A stretch of 64,000 bases of DNA, from contig NC_061785.1 of assembly GCF_022458985.1 (NCBI RefSeq), forward strand, positions 5,260,204 through 5,324,203, in the 5' to 3' direction. Shown here piece after piece: positions 25,101-39,490 of the stretch (its first letter is position 1; every line of letters begins with the position of its first letter). The notes below the pieces were generated by a model. The model was not told where the DNA came from. It was given only the letters and a program-made list of their open reading frames with translations, and ran no database searches. This DNA comes from Mugil cephalus. Lineage: Eukaryota > Chordata > Actinopteri > Mugiliformes > Mugilidae. The translations under genes and the position numbers were made by a program.

Positions 25101-28100
25101 CACAGCTGCGTCCTGCTACGCACACATATTTTGAGAATAGAAGGTTTATCCTAGAATAGACCCCAGGCTGAGGCGTTCAGAGTAAACTGGGAACAGGACA
25201 GACATCCTAGATCAGCTTTCCTGGGAGTAACTGGAGTATAAGCAGCACACTTTACTGCTTCTTTCTGCCTTTAAAGGAGGTTTAGCTAATTATATTCCTG
25301 TGAGCAACACATGCATGAAAGATTAAAATCTCATCTTCTTTAAAATCCTTGCTGCATTTTCCACTGTAACTATGACCGTAGTGGGACTATTCTGTTCTTC
25401 GTTTTGCAGGAAGTGAAGTAAAATACTGTCGATATAGAACAAGATGAAATATGTCTCGATGTCCAACAGCTTCAGCTGATAACTCTTATCTCAGGGACAC
25501 AATGTAGAGACTCGTCTCAGAGGAACAATACACACCCAGTGCTCTTTGGAAAGCACATTCACAGGGTTCCTACTGCTGAGGCACGGTGGTTAACAGAGCA
25601 TTAATATTAATACGCTAATCCTAAACTAAAATTTGTTAATCTGCATTATCCAAAAACTAAAACCAAAACACCAGGTTCAGATTCACATTTAACCTCCAGT
25701 ATCGACAACTCAACGTAAAACATTATTTTGGCAGCTTAAAGGTCTTTGATGATTGTACGTTCGATATTTTACACAAACATGTGAAACTGTGAGCATTTAA
25801 AGTTACAGGAGGAGATAACCGCTTGTTTTTGTTGAGCTTGGACTCGGCTGGAAGTTGTGTAAACCTACTAATGAGCCTGATAGGACTTAGGTCAGTAAAG
25901 TGAAGAAATATAGTATATCTTAGGTGAAACGTAGGAACGTCTTTGGAAGATAACTTCAACTAGACACAAAGGTGAAAAGACGCGGAGACAGTTTTTTTTG
26001 CAGCTGGGTGGTAATTTTTAAGCATATTTGATTACACAGCGTTTGGAACCCTGCGCCACGAGACACTGTTTCAGACCGGACAGTTTTCCATGTAGCGTTT
26101 CTAAACATGCAACTGTGTCACTGAGAGGTGTGGTGAAGATGGAAAGGTCCAAAAAATAAAGCAACAGAACGAGAGGACTTGTGTCCAAAAAAAGGTGTCG
26201 TGCCGGTTGTTTTTTTTTTTTTTGTTTTTAGGGTGACCCGACGTTCCCAATTTCTCGTCTCCGTTTTCGATGGCTTGTCCCCCGGCTAAAGCTGTCCCCT
26301 AAAAAGTCCCCAATTTTACCTTTTTATGAATGAGAAAAAAAAACGTTGCACGCAGACTACAACCATTACGGTAGCCGGTCGCACTGCTCTTGACAATACA
26401 GATATAGCAGTTTAAATATGAATAAATATGAATAAGTATGTCAAAATATATGAAACTGTAATTGTCCATGTTTCTTCATTTCATCTTGATAACATTTAAT
26501 GCTTTTATTTTTTATCTCTGGGCTGGAAATGTCCCCAGATTTCCACATCCAGATTCAGTGCCAACATAGGGTCATGACAACCTGCTTTACTACTAGTGTG
26601 GGATTATTCTGCAATATTTACTCATCATCACAGTAAAAAAGTCCATCCTTAGTCAATCTACTGCATTAATTCCTCTCTCAACCAGTAGAAAATGTTGTAA
26701 ACACGTGATTACGCATGAAAAAAAAATACCATGATACCGTCATATCACCCAGCCCTAATTTTAAGCTCTTTATCGATGAAAAACTACTTTTACAGTCAAA
26801 GACAAATACCCTTTTATCGCAGACTTACCGCATGCAAAAGTGATCGATACAAAACGTCTTTCTTCCCATCTCCCGTCTCCTCCATCTTCCGACGTATGAA
26901 GAATCCTCCAAGTTTACGGATCAGGGTGCTGAAAACAAAAAAGGTTTTATGAAGCGACATTCATCTTAATCCAGCTAAACTTCAGCACAGGCATTTAGAC
27001 GTGCCTGTAAATGGCTGCAGTCATTTAACACCTACATAAATGCTATTAACATCATTTCTTCTGTGCATTTTCCCACCTTTTTCCTTCTTAATCTCATCAC
27101 AGTTTCCGGCTAACATTTATGTTAGAAGATCAGCATTAGAACTTCAAATACAACTTGGAGCAGGTTACAAAACGAGACGGGTGCTGCAAAGCTGGTCGGG
27201 AATTCTCTTTCATCCGATATCAAACTGATCTTTTTATGCTGACAGGAAGAGGAAACACACTCAGTCTTCATATTTACCTGAGGATGGGGATGCTGAGGTT
27301 GTTTCCAGCTGCGATGTGCGGAGCTTTGATATTGTGACAGAACAGAATCAACGTGATGAGCAGGTAGTCGATGTGGGACTTGTGAACGGGGAGAAAAACC
27401 ATGGGCACATTTTGCTGAAAAAGAAGAGACACAAACGCCTTTAACTGTGAGCGTATTTACCACCTGTCACTGATGGTTTACATGCAGGGACCAGATATTT
27501 AAATTCCCAAAGCCCGTCTAACCCTGTTTAATATTAAAGACTGCTCTGCTATGAGATTATTATTATTATATTTTTTTGTGGCAGATGGTGTCGTGTGCTT
27601 CATTTCCTGCGTGTGTTTATGTAGCTGCTGACCTCTGTCGCAGCTTTCTTGACCATTTCCAGCTGTCCCTTGTGGATCTGAATGCTCCAGAAGAACCCAT
27701 TGAATAGCCTCAGGAGCACCCACCCTGTGAGTCTGGGCAAAAAAAATAAAAACAAAAAAGCCAAGATGTAGAACAGAAACAAAGACTCTAAATCTTAACA
27801 GAGAGTCTGTGTCGCACTCTGAAATAAACCTCGCTGCAGTAGAAGGAAAACTGTTCTCCACAGTTTTCCCTAAAAGATGGAGAGGAAACACGATTCCTAA
27901 AATCCTAATATTATTTATACCTGATGAAGGCCGGGGAAATGTTGGCCACCATCTCCTGGAGGAAGGCCCTGGCTTTCTGCTTCACTTTACTGACGGCTTT
28001 GTGCTCTTGGCCGGGGCGGCTGGCTGCCGCCTCGAAATCTGTAGCCACCTTCACAATGGAGGCCTCCACCCTGCAATCAGCAAAATCAGAGCATGAACAT

Positions 28101-30613
28101 AGTGTACGTCTGACTCACCGAGCCTGAACGCACCATCATTCAAAATAAATCTAACCTGTTTTCATACACGTCATCTGTGACTGCAATTACGTAATCAATT
28201 TAGTAATAGCAACTGACAAAAACGTCCCGACCAGAGGGAAAAATCTGCAAAGTGTCAATAAAAATAACTGCTATTTCTAATTTGGCCACTGTTTTTAGTC
28301 AGAGAAATGGACAGAACACAACACTGAGAGCCAGGACTAAACAACATTATATTCTAAATTACACTTATTTTTCATTTTTAAAGGACACTTTATTAAATGT
28401 AAACATTCTCCCCATTTATTTGTTCTTCTTTGGACTAAAACGTACCCACTTAAGATCACATTGGACTGTATGTGACCCCCAAATTATAATGAGTTTGACC
28501 CCCCCCTGCATGCGAGCATGGCTCCATCTTTGACACGGGCCACATCATTTCCTTCAGATGCCTCACGCTACGTCCACTCCTACCTGCTGTTGTTGAGCAC
28601 ATTGTCCACTACATTCCTGGTGAACATGTCCTTGTTGACGTCCCTCTCCGTCACAAAGAGCACATAACTCAGCCTGCGTGCCAACCAGCCCCGCTGCCTG
28701 CAGGGACACACACACACACACACACACCTATGATTACTAATAAGTACAACATCACAAGCAGAGAACATGTTCTTAAATATTACAGGGTTCCTACTCCCCA
28801 GACTTCAAATAAGTTAAGATCATCCATCCATGATCATCTACGTATGTTTAATCAAATTCCATACTTTCCATACTTGCGTAGGAACCCTGATATTACATAT
28901 GCATGGACTGCGCTCACAAAAGCAGCAGTCACGTTTTGTATAGACTAATGACGTATGAGAAAACTTATCAGATTCGCAAAAACACACACAGAATAATAAT
29001 AAAAAAAAAGTTCAGATAAAGGACTGACATAGTTCTCGGTAATTTCACACATTTTCAGGGAACCGAGAGCAGCTTAGGCTGCTGTATCAGTTACACACAG
29101 GCCTCCTCAACAATGACCGGTCAGTGTTCTTCCACCTTTTCTGAGCTTATGCACAAAGCAGCGCTGATTATATTCATCCAAAGCTAACAGTGCTAACATA
29201 CCCAGACTACAGAATACAGGAAACCTGGCCCTGGGAAATTGCTGCATGCTAACACAATTAAGAATAAACTCTTTGTGGTACCAAATAGCTTGGACCCTGT
29301 AGGTTTACATAGAGCTTACAGAGTTTATACAGTTCAGGTCTGAGGTGTAAGGACGTCTTGAGTTTTGCCTTCTAACGTCAGTCACTGGATGCATGTGTCC
29401 AGTGTCCACTGACAAACACTTTGAATAATTCATCCGTCTACCTTTCCACTGTTTCACAGACCAGCCCTCATATTATACACACGACTTTGAGGAGGCCTAG
29501 CCGAGCTGTGTTGTTGGTACTGTAAAAGAGAAGTCGGAGCTGTTGTTTTTTTAAATGCGAGGTGTGAGGCTCATCAGATGCCAAAGCGGCCCGTGAGAGC
29601 GGCGCAGTGTGGTTTCAGAAGCGGTGGGCGCGGAGCGTGAGCGCACCGTGGAGGGGGGGGAAGTGATACTTGGTTGGAGCAGACGTAGCTTTGTTTACCT
29701 AGTGTGGGTCTCATTGATGTAGATGACGTTGCGCAGTCCCAGAGAAGGAATACTGGGGTTAAACAGCCTTTCCTGCAACACAACACGAATCATTAGAAAG
29801 ACAAATGGCGCTTGAAGGTGCACAAAGTCGACATCATCTCACTTTCCTCCTTATCAACTTGGACTTAGACGGACTTTAATGATCGGCGAGGGAAATTACT
29901 CGGTCAAAGTGGCTTAGTTGCACAAACGTTCTTAAAAACCTTAGAAGTAAAAAGAAAGATAAAATAAAATGATATTTCTTTTGAAAAAAAATTGGCCTGT
30001 CATGCTCTCATGTTTTATTTTTACTTTAACTAGTGATTCACACACTTATTTTTAACAGATATGTGACACAGTGTGTATCAAGAACACAGTGTGTATCAGC
30101 TAAGACCTTTAACACTTTGAAAGTTGTGAACTTTAACTTAAAGCAAATAAGATCCTGCCACTGACAGCAGTTGAGTGAATTTAAGTCGGAGTTAATTAGG
30201 TGTAGTGTAACTTTACCCAGCTCTGTGGTGTACAGGAGTGACAGCAACGTCCCACGAAGGGCCTCTTTCTGTTCAGCAGACCCTCCTTCCACGTGCTGGT
30301 GACACAGCGCAGGACTGAAGGGCTGGTGCTGCGGTCCTAAAAAAAAAGAAAAGAAAAACAGCCGCACATAAAACACGATTACGATGGAGAAATATCATCA
30401 AACGCATGCAGGGACCTGTTCTCTGGAACAAGCCAAGATGTGATTTATCTCCTCTGATCTGATAAGGTGCACGGTGCTGATCCTACCTGACAACAGCATT
30501 ACAGAGATTAATTCAGATTCTCGGCTCACCGAGTCATCGTTGGGATGCTTCCAGCGGTTGCACCACTGCTCTCCATTGTTGACCTGCAGCAACAAGCCGT
30601 CGGACAGCTCCAT
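16276..30613 (-). CDS. gpam: Glycerol-3-phosphate acyltransferase 1, mitochondrial (GPAT1), complete coding region
   Basis: Makes lysophosphatidic acid from glycerol-3-phosphate and acyl-CoA at the outer mitochondrial membrane, the first step of glycerolipid synthesis. Coding exons: 30530-30613, 30217-30336, 29699-29772, 28584-28697, 27921-28070, 27633-27732, 27278-27414, 26829-26928, 24609-24821, 23920-24033, 23743-23828, 22879-22991, 21760-21830, 20326-20593, 20079-20242, 18346-18423, 18118-18255, 17830-18019, 17633-17691 and 16276-16392. All phases fit and give 829 residues (human 828). The four acyltransferase motifs are visible: HX4D in VHKSHIDY (~H225/D230), GGFFIRR (~267-273), YLEGTRSRSGK (~308-318) and VVPVGISYDR (~344-353). 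Likely membrane segments are IMSTHIVACLLLY (~477) and LFHVFISDAIIACS (~570). The C-terminal part is highly similar to human (SWRSDEEDEDSDFGEEQRD). All key residues are present. The start at 30613 (MELSDGLLLQ) is chosen by length; an in-frame extension from exon 1 is possible. Confidence 0.97.
16540..16740 (+). mobile_element. LINE 3'-end fragment
   Basis: AT-rich stretch ending GATTTCATTCCATCTC...TGACAAATAAAAATTCTTGAATC, the type of 3' UTR and tail seen in fish L2/RTE-like LINEs. It lies in the last gpam intron. Family assigned by general resemblance only. Confidence 0.45.
18700..20015. mobile_element. Probable non-autonomous DNA transposon (hAT-like) in gpam intron
   Basis: Left part carries CGGTGCCGGTATAAGTACC and the right end GTATCGGTGCCCATCCCTAA, phrases typical of a fish hAT-derived repeat whose ends read 'GTGCC...CATCCCTA'. 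No transposase frame was seen. Borders are approximate; other insertions may lie inside (a retroposed-looking T run near 19561). Confidence 0.35.
20715..21275 (+). mobile_element. 3' end of a non-LTR retrotransposon (LINE) ORF2 plus UTR
   Basis: An open stretch encodes RSKNPHYWNFLPAHIRNSAS and a following K-rich THLL segment. This is the characteristic C-terminal end of ORF2 in L2/Rex/CR1-type LINEs (W-N-LP--IR-S-S---FK--L--HLL). A T-rich 3' UTR follows, ending in A-rich sequence near 21265. 5'-truncated, as usual for LINEs. It lies in the gpam intron between exons 20326-20593 and 21760-21830, on the opposite strand to gpam. Confidence 0.7.
22086..22127. repeat. (TTA)n microsatellite
   Basis: About a dozen TTA units, intronic in gpam. 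Confidence 0.95.
24170..24455. mobile_element. Dispersed fish repeat with GCGATAT/CGATACG motifs
   Basis: Contains CACGATACGATACATTATTG and ATTGCGATATATTGCCGTATC, features of a repeat common in fish introns and often classed as hAT-derived. No coding potential; gpam intron. A related-looking end (ACCGTCATATCACCCAGCCC) lies near 26740. Confidence 0.4.
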
Positions 30614-30661
30614 GTTCTCTGCCGTCCTTTCTTCTCCTCCCTCCAGACCACGCACCACTAG

Positions 30662-33600
30662 CTGGAAAGCTGTCAAGACACGCAAGACGCCTCACACGGT
30701 TACATTTTAAATAATGTGACCGAAGCCCCTCCTCCTGGCAAATACGCGGCTTTCATTTGACAATATTTTAATCCGCCACCTTGGACAGATCATCTTGGAG
30801 AATCTTAAGAAACTACGACAATGGATGATTGCAGATTAAAAATGCAATCTCCAACTCCGCTGTACTTTCAATCAAAACCGTTGTTTGATTCCATCGTCCA
30901 TCCAGCTTTTAAACACAAGAAGAGGATAAGGATAACAGTTTAAATCGAATACAACATGTTTTTATTTAGATGTAAACTAGTAAACTGCTCCTGCTGTGAG
31001 CCACATGTTTGCTCTTTAAACAATAAACAATCAAAAGTCTCACACAGATATTTAGCATTGAATATAAAGGAAATACTCCACTACGATGTCTCAGCTTTTT
31101 AAGTTAACGTGAAAAAGATGCTTCATAATTTGTACAGCACTAGCTCTGATGATGAAGAGCCAGATGTTGCCTGCGTTTCCTCAACATGAAAGCAAATAAA
31201 CACAGAACCTGCCGCATGTGGCCTCATCCTGCAAACATGAGTTGGGTTTCATGAGCAGCTGCTTGTTGTGGTTAAGCCAGATTTTCTACATAATGTCAGG
31301 ACCAAATTGTCAGAATGTGCTGTGTCTTTAACGCGCCAAACACTTTTAGAATTTTTAACTACCTTTGAGAACAACGAGGTGAGAGGGTTAACAGACAGGT
31401 CTGTTTTTGTGTGCTCTACTAAGTAGCTGGATTTACAGTCCGCTTACTAGTTTTGCTTTCCATGCATCTTCCACTACCGCTTAATGCTCCGAGTCAAAGC
31501 TTGACTTCCTCCGGTTGAAGCAAACACAAGGCGTGCGAGCAGTGTTAGTGACAGTTCACGATACACAACAGCATCGGTGAAGACTTCCTCTTTTTACAAG
31601 TCACTCAAGCACAGCCTTCAAATTCACATTTACAATAAACAACAGCTTTTAATACGCACTGTTAGACATCACCCATCCACCTTTTAAAACCTGGTTCCCC
31701 ATCTTAGATCCTTTCACAAGACGGAAATCCTGTTTTTTTACTACATTTTACAAAAACATTACATTGGCACGAAAAAACTAAACAAAAAAAACAACTGAAA
31801 CCTTTATCTGCAGATTTTTTACATTTACAGGTTTCTTTTATGATACATAATCAGTTTATCAAAGAGGTGATTGACTGAATGAGCACAGAGCACTTTTTCT
31901 GATGGATTATGAGCAGATTCAAGTTCAATTTGTCAACTTTACATCCCTCCGGGCCGTCTAGACCTGCAATATTTGACTTTAGAGAAACCAATGCTTCTAC
32001 CTGAAGCTTTGCAAGGGTATTAAGCATCAAGTTTCAAAAAGACTGGTACATTTTTGCATATATACTGTATGAAGTTCAAGTAGTTTAACTCAAACCAATC
32101 AGACAAGGACATAACGTAACAACACCTTACAAGACAACCACCTCAGTTTGAAATGGGGATGGAAGAAGCAGCGCTTATCTGTTTCCAACCCCATAAAGTC
32201 ATTACCCAAACAGACTCATGAAACTCTATAACTTAGAAACAGCAGTCAAAATTAATGTTATGATTAATTAGCATAATGTGATATAAGATAATATTGGTCC
32301 AATGTGGTATTAGTTACAGGGAACAGACGCAGCATTTGGGCCCCAAGTACCAACGCAAACAACAGCGAACCAATAAACTGCAGTATTTGCCTCCAGCCTA
32401 CTGCTTGCATGCATAAACATACAGGTAGTAGGTTATTTTTGGTGCAGATTTGTCTGAGGTATGAACTATAAAACCAATCCAAACAGTGTCTGTCTGTTTG
32501 CACGCTGACAATAAAACAAACAGTAAATGTGGAGTCTAGAGGCCTAGAGACAATTTGGAAAGAGAGCCCAGTCATTTTGAAGCAGGTCAGCGAGTCACTT
32601 TATGAATGAGTGCTCTCACATCACATATTGTACAATATGCATGTGGGTAGGGACGGCACAGCTCCGTCCTTACTTGCCAAAAATGTTCCTGCCTAACTAG
32701 TGTCCTGCAACGGATGAATGCTATTGTGTTATCGCAGAGTCGTGATCGTCGTAGGTGACATGCACACAAATGAGGGGGAAGTGGGTTTTCAAAAGGGTCA
32801 ATGGCCGGGAGTACTCTGGCTGATGGGGTGACTTTGTTGGAAGTCTGAGGGATGAAAAGTAGGCGAGATTAGGTAACAAGTGAGGGCGGCCATAACGCAG
32901 CGTTAAAGTTTCATTAGATAAAGATAACGAGTCCATCTCATGATCCACATCATTTTAAATAATGAGAGTGTGTCAGTGTGAGACGTATTCAGGCTAGTTG
33001 ACGCAAACTCACATGATATTTAATTAGATACGCTAGCGAATACAAATGCATTGTAATGCAAGAGTCGTGCATAATTGTTAGACTATGATGTTCAGTTCAT
33101 GTTGAAACAGTAATAAAAAAAGGCAGGAATTTAACTGGATGATTATCTCAAAGGATGTAGTTTCCAGTATTTAGTCAAATAATAGAAATGTGTGTCGGTA
33201 CAAGAGAAGAAAATAGAATAGAGTTTATCTTTTAGCCATATGCACAGGTACATTATAGTGCATGTACACTGGCATTTTTACTCATTTCACCGAGTCCAGT
33301 TTACTGAAAAAGATTTTACCAAAAAAATAAATAAAAAAAGCAGTCATACAAAACAGGCATAGATAATTATTATAATAATAATCATAAAAGATACTAGAAA
33401 GTGCACTTACAGGCACAGAATAACAACAAAATGTGCATAATACAGGCTAAAAAATGAATGCAATTTCTGAACCAATCAGAGCTCTGTACACAAGTTGTGT
33501 TTGAGTAAATGCTGTATGATGCAATATGTAATTTTGCTCTGATTTCCTTGATAACAGCCATTACAGGATACAACCAACACATACAAAAAAAAAAAAACCA

Positions 33601-34419
33601 CAACTTTTTTTGTGTGCCCTCTCTCATTATCCAAGAACAATACCACTTATTGGCCTGCATGAGCTGACAAAATGTTCAGGGACAGCATTCAGTTATATGC
33701 GCTTTTTTTGCAAAAAGGCTGCAACGATGAGAGGTTAAATAAATGCTAACATGCTAATACATGTTATATTAAAACACATAATGAACTGGCAAGCGGATAT
33801 TCTAGGAATACAAAACCAATTACCCATAATTGCCATTTCTATTTTTATTTAGCTTCCGACTTCACCACCTTAGCAAGATCTATGCTACCTATCTAAAATA
33901 GCAGCAGCAGCTCATTGAAATGTCAAAGAAAGGACCATATTTCTCTCTCTCTCTCTCTCACGCACATATGTTATTTACCTGCTAAGATGACAAAAGCATC
34001 CCTTGTTCTTGCAGACTGTAAGGGACCTGGTTAATCCGTGTCACAAGCTCCGCGATAACCGGGTCAAAGAGGAGAGAAGTCCCTGTGACAGATGGCCGGT
34101 GCGGATAGCAGACAACAATAGCAAAAACCAGGCAGCCAGCATGGTGTCTCGTCTGGCTTATACATACACACACACACACACAAAATCATATTTCTGCTTT
34201 GCTTAAATCATCACAACCTCCTCGTAATATCAAGTTAGGGAGGCTTTATGCTCGTGTAAACTAAATAAAACGTGTTTGTGTGTGCTTGTGTGCCGGTGCA
34301 CTGCATGGCATCCTGCCTAACCTCATGGGTCACATCTTAGCAAAGGTTTTCAACAATGGACTCACAGTTAAACCGTGTAATGTTATTAATATTCAAACGG
34401 TTCAATTAAATATATCCCC

Positions 34420-34456
<37 letters not shown>

Positions 34457-34745
34457 GGTCCTCCTGAACTCAATGTCAATGTAAAGTTAACCTTCTAATG
34501 TCAGGTTATAGTGGGAGAAAAAGCCCCAAAAAAAGCGACGTATCTTCCACCGGCCACATCAACGCGGCGTTAATATCGGGACTGTTGCCATGACAGGTCA
34601 CCATCATTAGAAACAGTTACCGTTAGTAACAGTTTCCTCAACGACGGCGATGTAGCCCCTAGCATCGGCGTTAGCATGCTAGCCGTGCTCGAATTAGACC
34701 GCAGCAACGCACCCACCACCACCACCACCACCACCACCCGCTTAC
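30662..34745 (-). other. gpam: Long first intron of gpam, content
   Basis: About 4 kb with no recognisable coding exon. It holds short CT and CA repeats near 33940 and 34160, a run of about 36 A at 34419-34454 and a (CAC)n tract at 34710-34738 directly beside the exon 1 donor. Otherwise AT-rich unique-looking sequence. Confidence 0.5.
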
Positions 34746-34990
34746 CTTGAACGTTGTGTTACGCTGAGTCATGTCTCAAAAATTATTAACTCCTCGACAA
34801 AACAGACTGGTCTTCACAGCGCGTCTTGTCGCACTCCGGCTGATGTCGCGTACCACCTCCGCTCTGCCGCGGAGGAAAAAAAAAAGTGGTCGGCGCAGCA
34901 GCTCTGACAGGCGGAGACGTGTGTGACAGGAGGTCGGAGCCGCTCCGGGGAGTGACGTCCCGCCAGCGGCCACTAGAGGGCAGCACCGGG
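34746..34990 (-). promoter_or_regulatory. gpam: gpam exon 1 and core promoter region
   Basis: A GC- and CpG-rich stretch upstream of a clean donor (CAAG|GTAAG at 34746/34745). Exon 1 is 5' UTR or contains an early start: ATG at 34772 opens nine codons (MTQRNTTFK) in phase 0. These join in frame, through the acceptor at 30662, to 16 further codons before the ATG at 30613. The transcription start is not visible; a position near 34900 is a guess. No TATA box was seen. Confidence 0.5.
34967..34986 (+). promoter_or_regulatory. CTCF-like motif
   Basis: GGCCACTAGAGGGCAGCAC fits the vertebrate CTCF core (CCASYAGRKGGCRS) with plus orientation, at the upstream edge of the gpam promoter. Confidence 0.5.
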
Positions 34991-34994
34991 GGTG

Positions 34995-35412
34995 ATGGAT
35001 TTGATATCGAGCCGATACCGAGTAAAATGCAGTGTCGGAATCGATGTGGATGCGTTTAATGATTAAATTGGACGTATCGTCAATCTGACGCTGAATTAAT
35101 TTTCACGACCTTTAAGTGTTCGTGATTTGCCATCTGGATTATTAATCAGTTAAAAGACAGTTTATAAGCCAAGTTTATAAGTAAATAGAAAGTTTTTTTT
35201 TCCAGGAACAGCACAAAATTATCAGCTGAGAACAAATAAAAATATACAATTATATATATTAAATAAACAAAGTACAAATGATCACTTCAGTCGTCCAAGA
35301 GAGAAACTGAAGCTTATGTATCGACCTCAGTGCATTTGTATCAATTGATGTCGACGCCTGTGTTTTTGTATCGATGTTATCGATATTTGGATCGATGCGC
35401 CCAGTTTATACA
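34995..35412. mobile_element. Dispersed TATCGAT-rich repeat
   Basis: Flanked by TTGATATCGAGCCGATACCG and ATCGATATTTGGATCGATGC. The style matches fish hAT-type MITEs. It lies in the spacer between gpam and rpl19. Confidence 0.35.
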
Positions 35413-35927
35413 ATCTATGGTTCGTGACAATGAGTTGCAGTAAAGTGTGTCATGGTAATACCACATTAACCTATAAATATTAATACGTTTCCCTTTGTTT
35501 TTGTAAAAAGAAGAATTATACATTCATGAACTACTGCTTAGGTTTGGGTCTTTTGCTCTTTTTTTATGCCGTCTTAATAAACCCTTAGTGAACATAAAGA
35601 AATACAGTCAATGTCGTCTCTGTAATTTCGCGCTTTGAGAGCCAGATTAGACCCAGGTTAGTCGTCTGTTTGACACCCCCGAGAGCAATGTTCATTCCTT
35701 AACATCTGCTGCGACTTATTCTTTGAATATCTCCACTAATGTGCTTAACAAGCTTATGGTGGTTCTTTCAAATGTTGTGTTAACAAAAAACGAAGAAGTG
35801 CCCCCCCCCCCCAAAAAAAAAATATATGTTTTAGTCTTTTATTTTGTCCAGTAATTAATAATACTTTAAACATGATGTTAACACAAATAATAAACCCTTT
35901 AAAGTCATAAAAAGAAACGTGGTTATT

Positions 35928-35948
35928 GGGCGTCCTCTAGTGGTCACA
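35928..35948 (-). promoter_or_regulatory. CTCF-like motif, opposite orientation
   Basis: On the minus strand GACCACTAGAGGACGCCC resembles the CTCF core. It faces the motif at 34967-34986 about 950 bp away. Confidence 0.4.
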
Positions 35949-36223
35949 CATTTACACTGCGCATGACTGGACTGTACCATTGTGCTGGAAAGATGTAACA
36001 TATCGATATACACGACATGGCTTTGATATCTTTATAAACTTAAATTATAACATTAATAACTCGTATTTTAAACCATATTTCGACTATTTTACTTTCTGTA
36101 GCTTGTCGTGCGCATATTAGCGACACTCAGATATTGCCACCGTGGAGTGACCCACGCTAATAACTAGAATGGTTTCGCCTCGCACGTCCTATTTCCTGCC
36201 ATTTTACCAAGCTAGCCGGAGCC

Positions 36224-38697
<2,474 letters not shown>

Positions 38698-38745
38698 AAA
38701 CCTTAAATATGAATTCAGTTTTGTCAGATTCAGCTTTCCTTTGTT

Positions 38746-38751
38746 AATAAA
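38746..38751 (+). terminator. rpl19: rpl19 polyadenylation signal
   Basis: AATAAA 49 bases after the stop codon. A genomic A run follows at 38760. Confidence 0.85.
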
Positions 38752-39404
38752 TTTGAATGGAAAAAAAAACATTGTTTGTTTGTGTGATTATTAATGTCTG
38801 AGACAGGAAGGTCATTTTTAAAATTTGTATTTCAGTGAAGAGTTAGTACATGTTTTTAAATGTCTAAGAAAAGGCTCTGCATGTTATTTTGGGTTAATGA
38901 TATAAATACTTACCAACAGGTGGCAGCAGAGCTCCAAATACTGATAATGGTATTCCTTTAAGGCAGGTCCACAGCTGGTTTAAACATCTAGTTAAAATGG
39001 AAAAATTAGTAGTTTATTAATGATGGTCGTATAGAAAACTAATAAACACACGTTTGCCATTTTTGTGTGTTTTTTTTTTTTAAGTAGTTCACCAAAGTTC
39101 ACTGTGCATTTTAGCGGACAAAGTGGTTGCAACGTTTTGTCCACTCAGATGAACTAAAGTGGCTTTTACATGAAACATTTAGGACGTGCTTTCTAAAACA
39201 TCTGTAAATAAAAATAGCTACTGTTTGCCAGGAGTGCAGTTTATTTTTACCCGTTATATTTTTGACTTGACTGTTCCACCTTTTGGCAAGAATTTAACCC
39301 GTCATCTGTCCTTCTAGCCTCTAGTCCATCACCTCTCTCGTCGTGGCTCTAAGAACAGATGTGTAATTCTATGAGAAAGCTATTATTAAAAAGTAACTGA
39401 TATA

Positions 39405-39490
39405 CACTAATCAGCCACAACATTATGACCACTGACAGGAGAAGTACATAACGTTGAGCAAATTGTGACAATTTAATGTTCCTGTTTTCC
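39405..39490 (+). mobile_element. Fragment of the ATCAGCCACAACATTA family
   Basis: Left terminus TAATCAGCCACAACATTATG and the following CACTGACAGGAGAAG, then decay. Confidence 0.6.
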
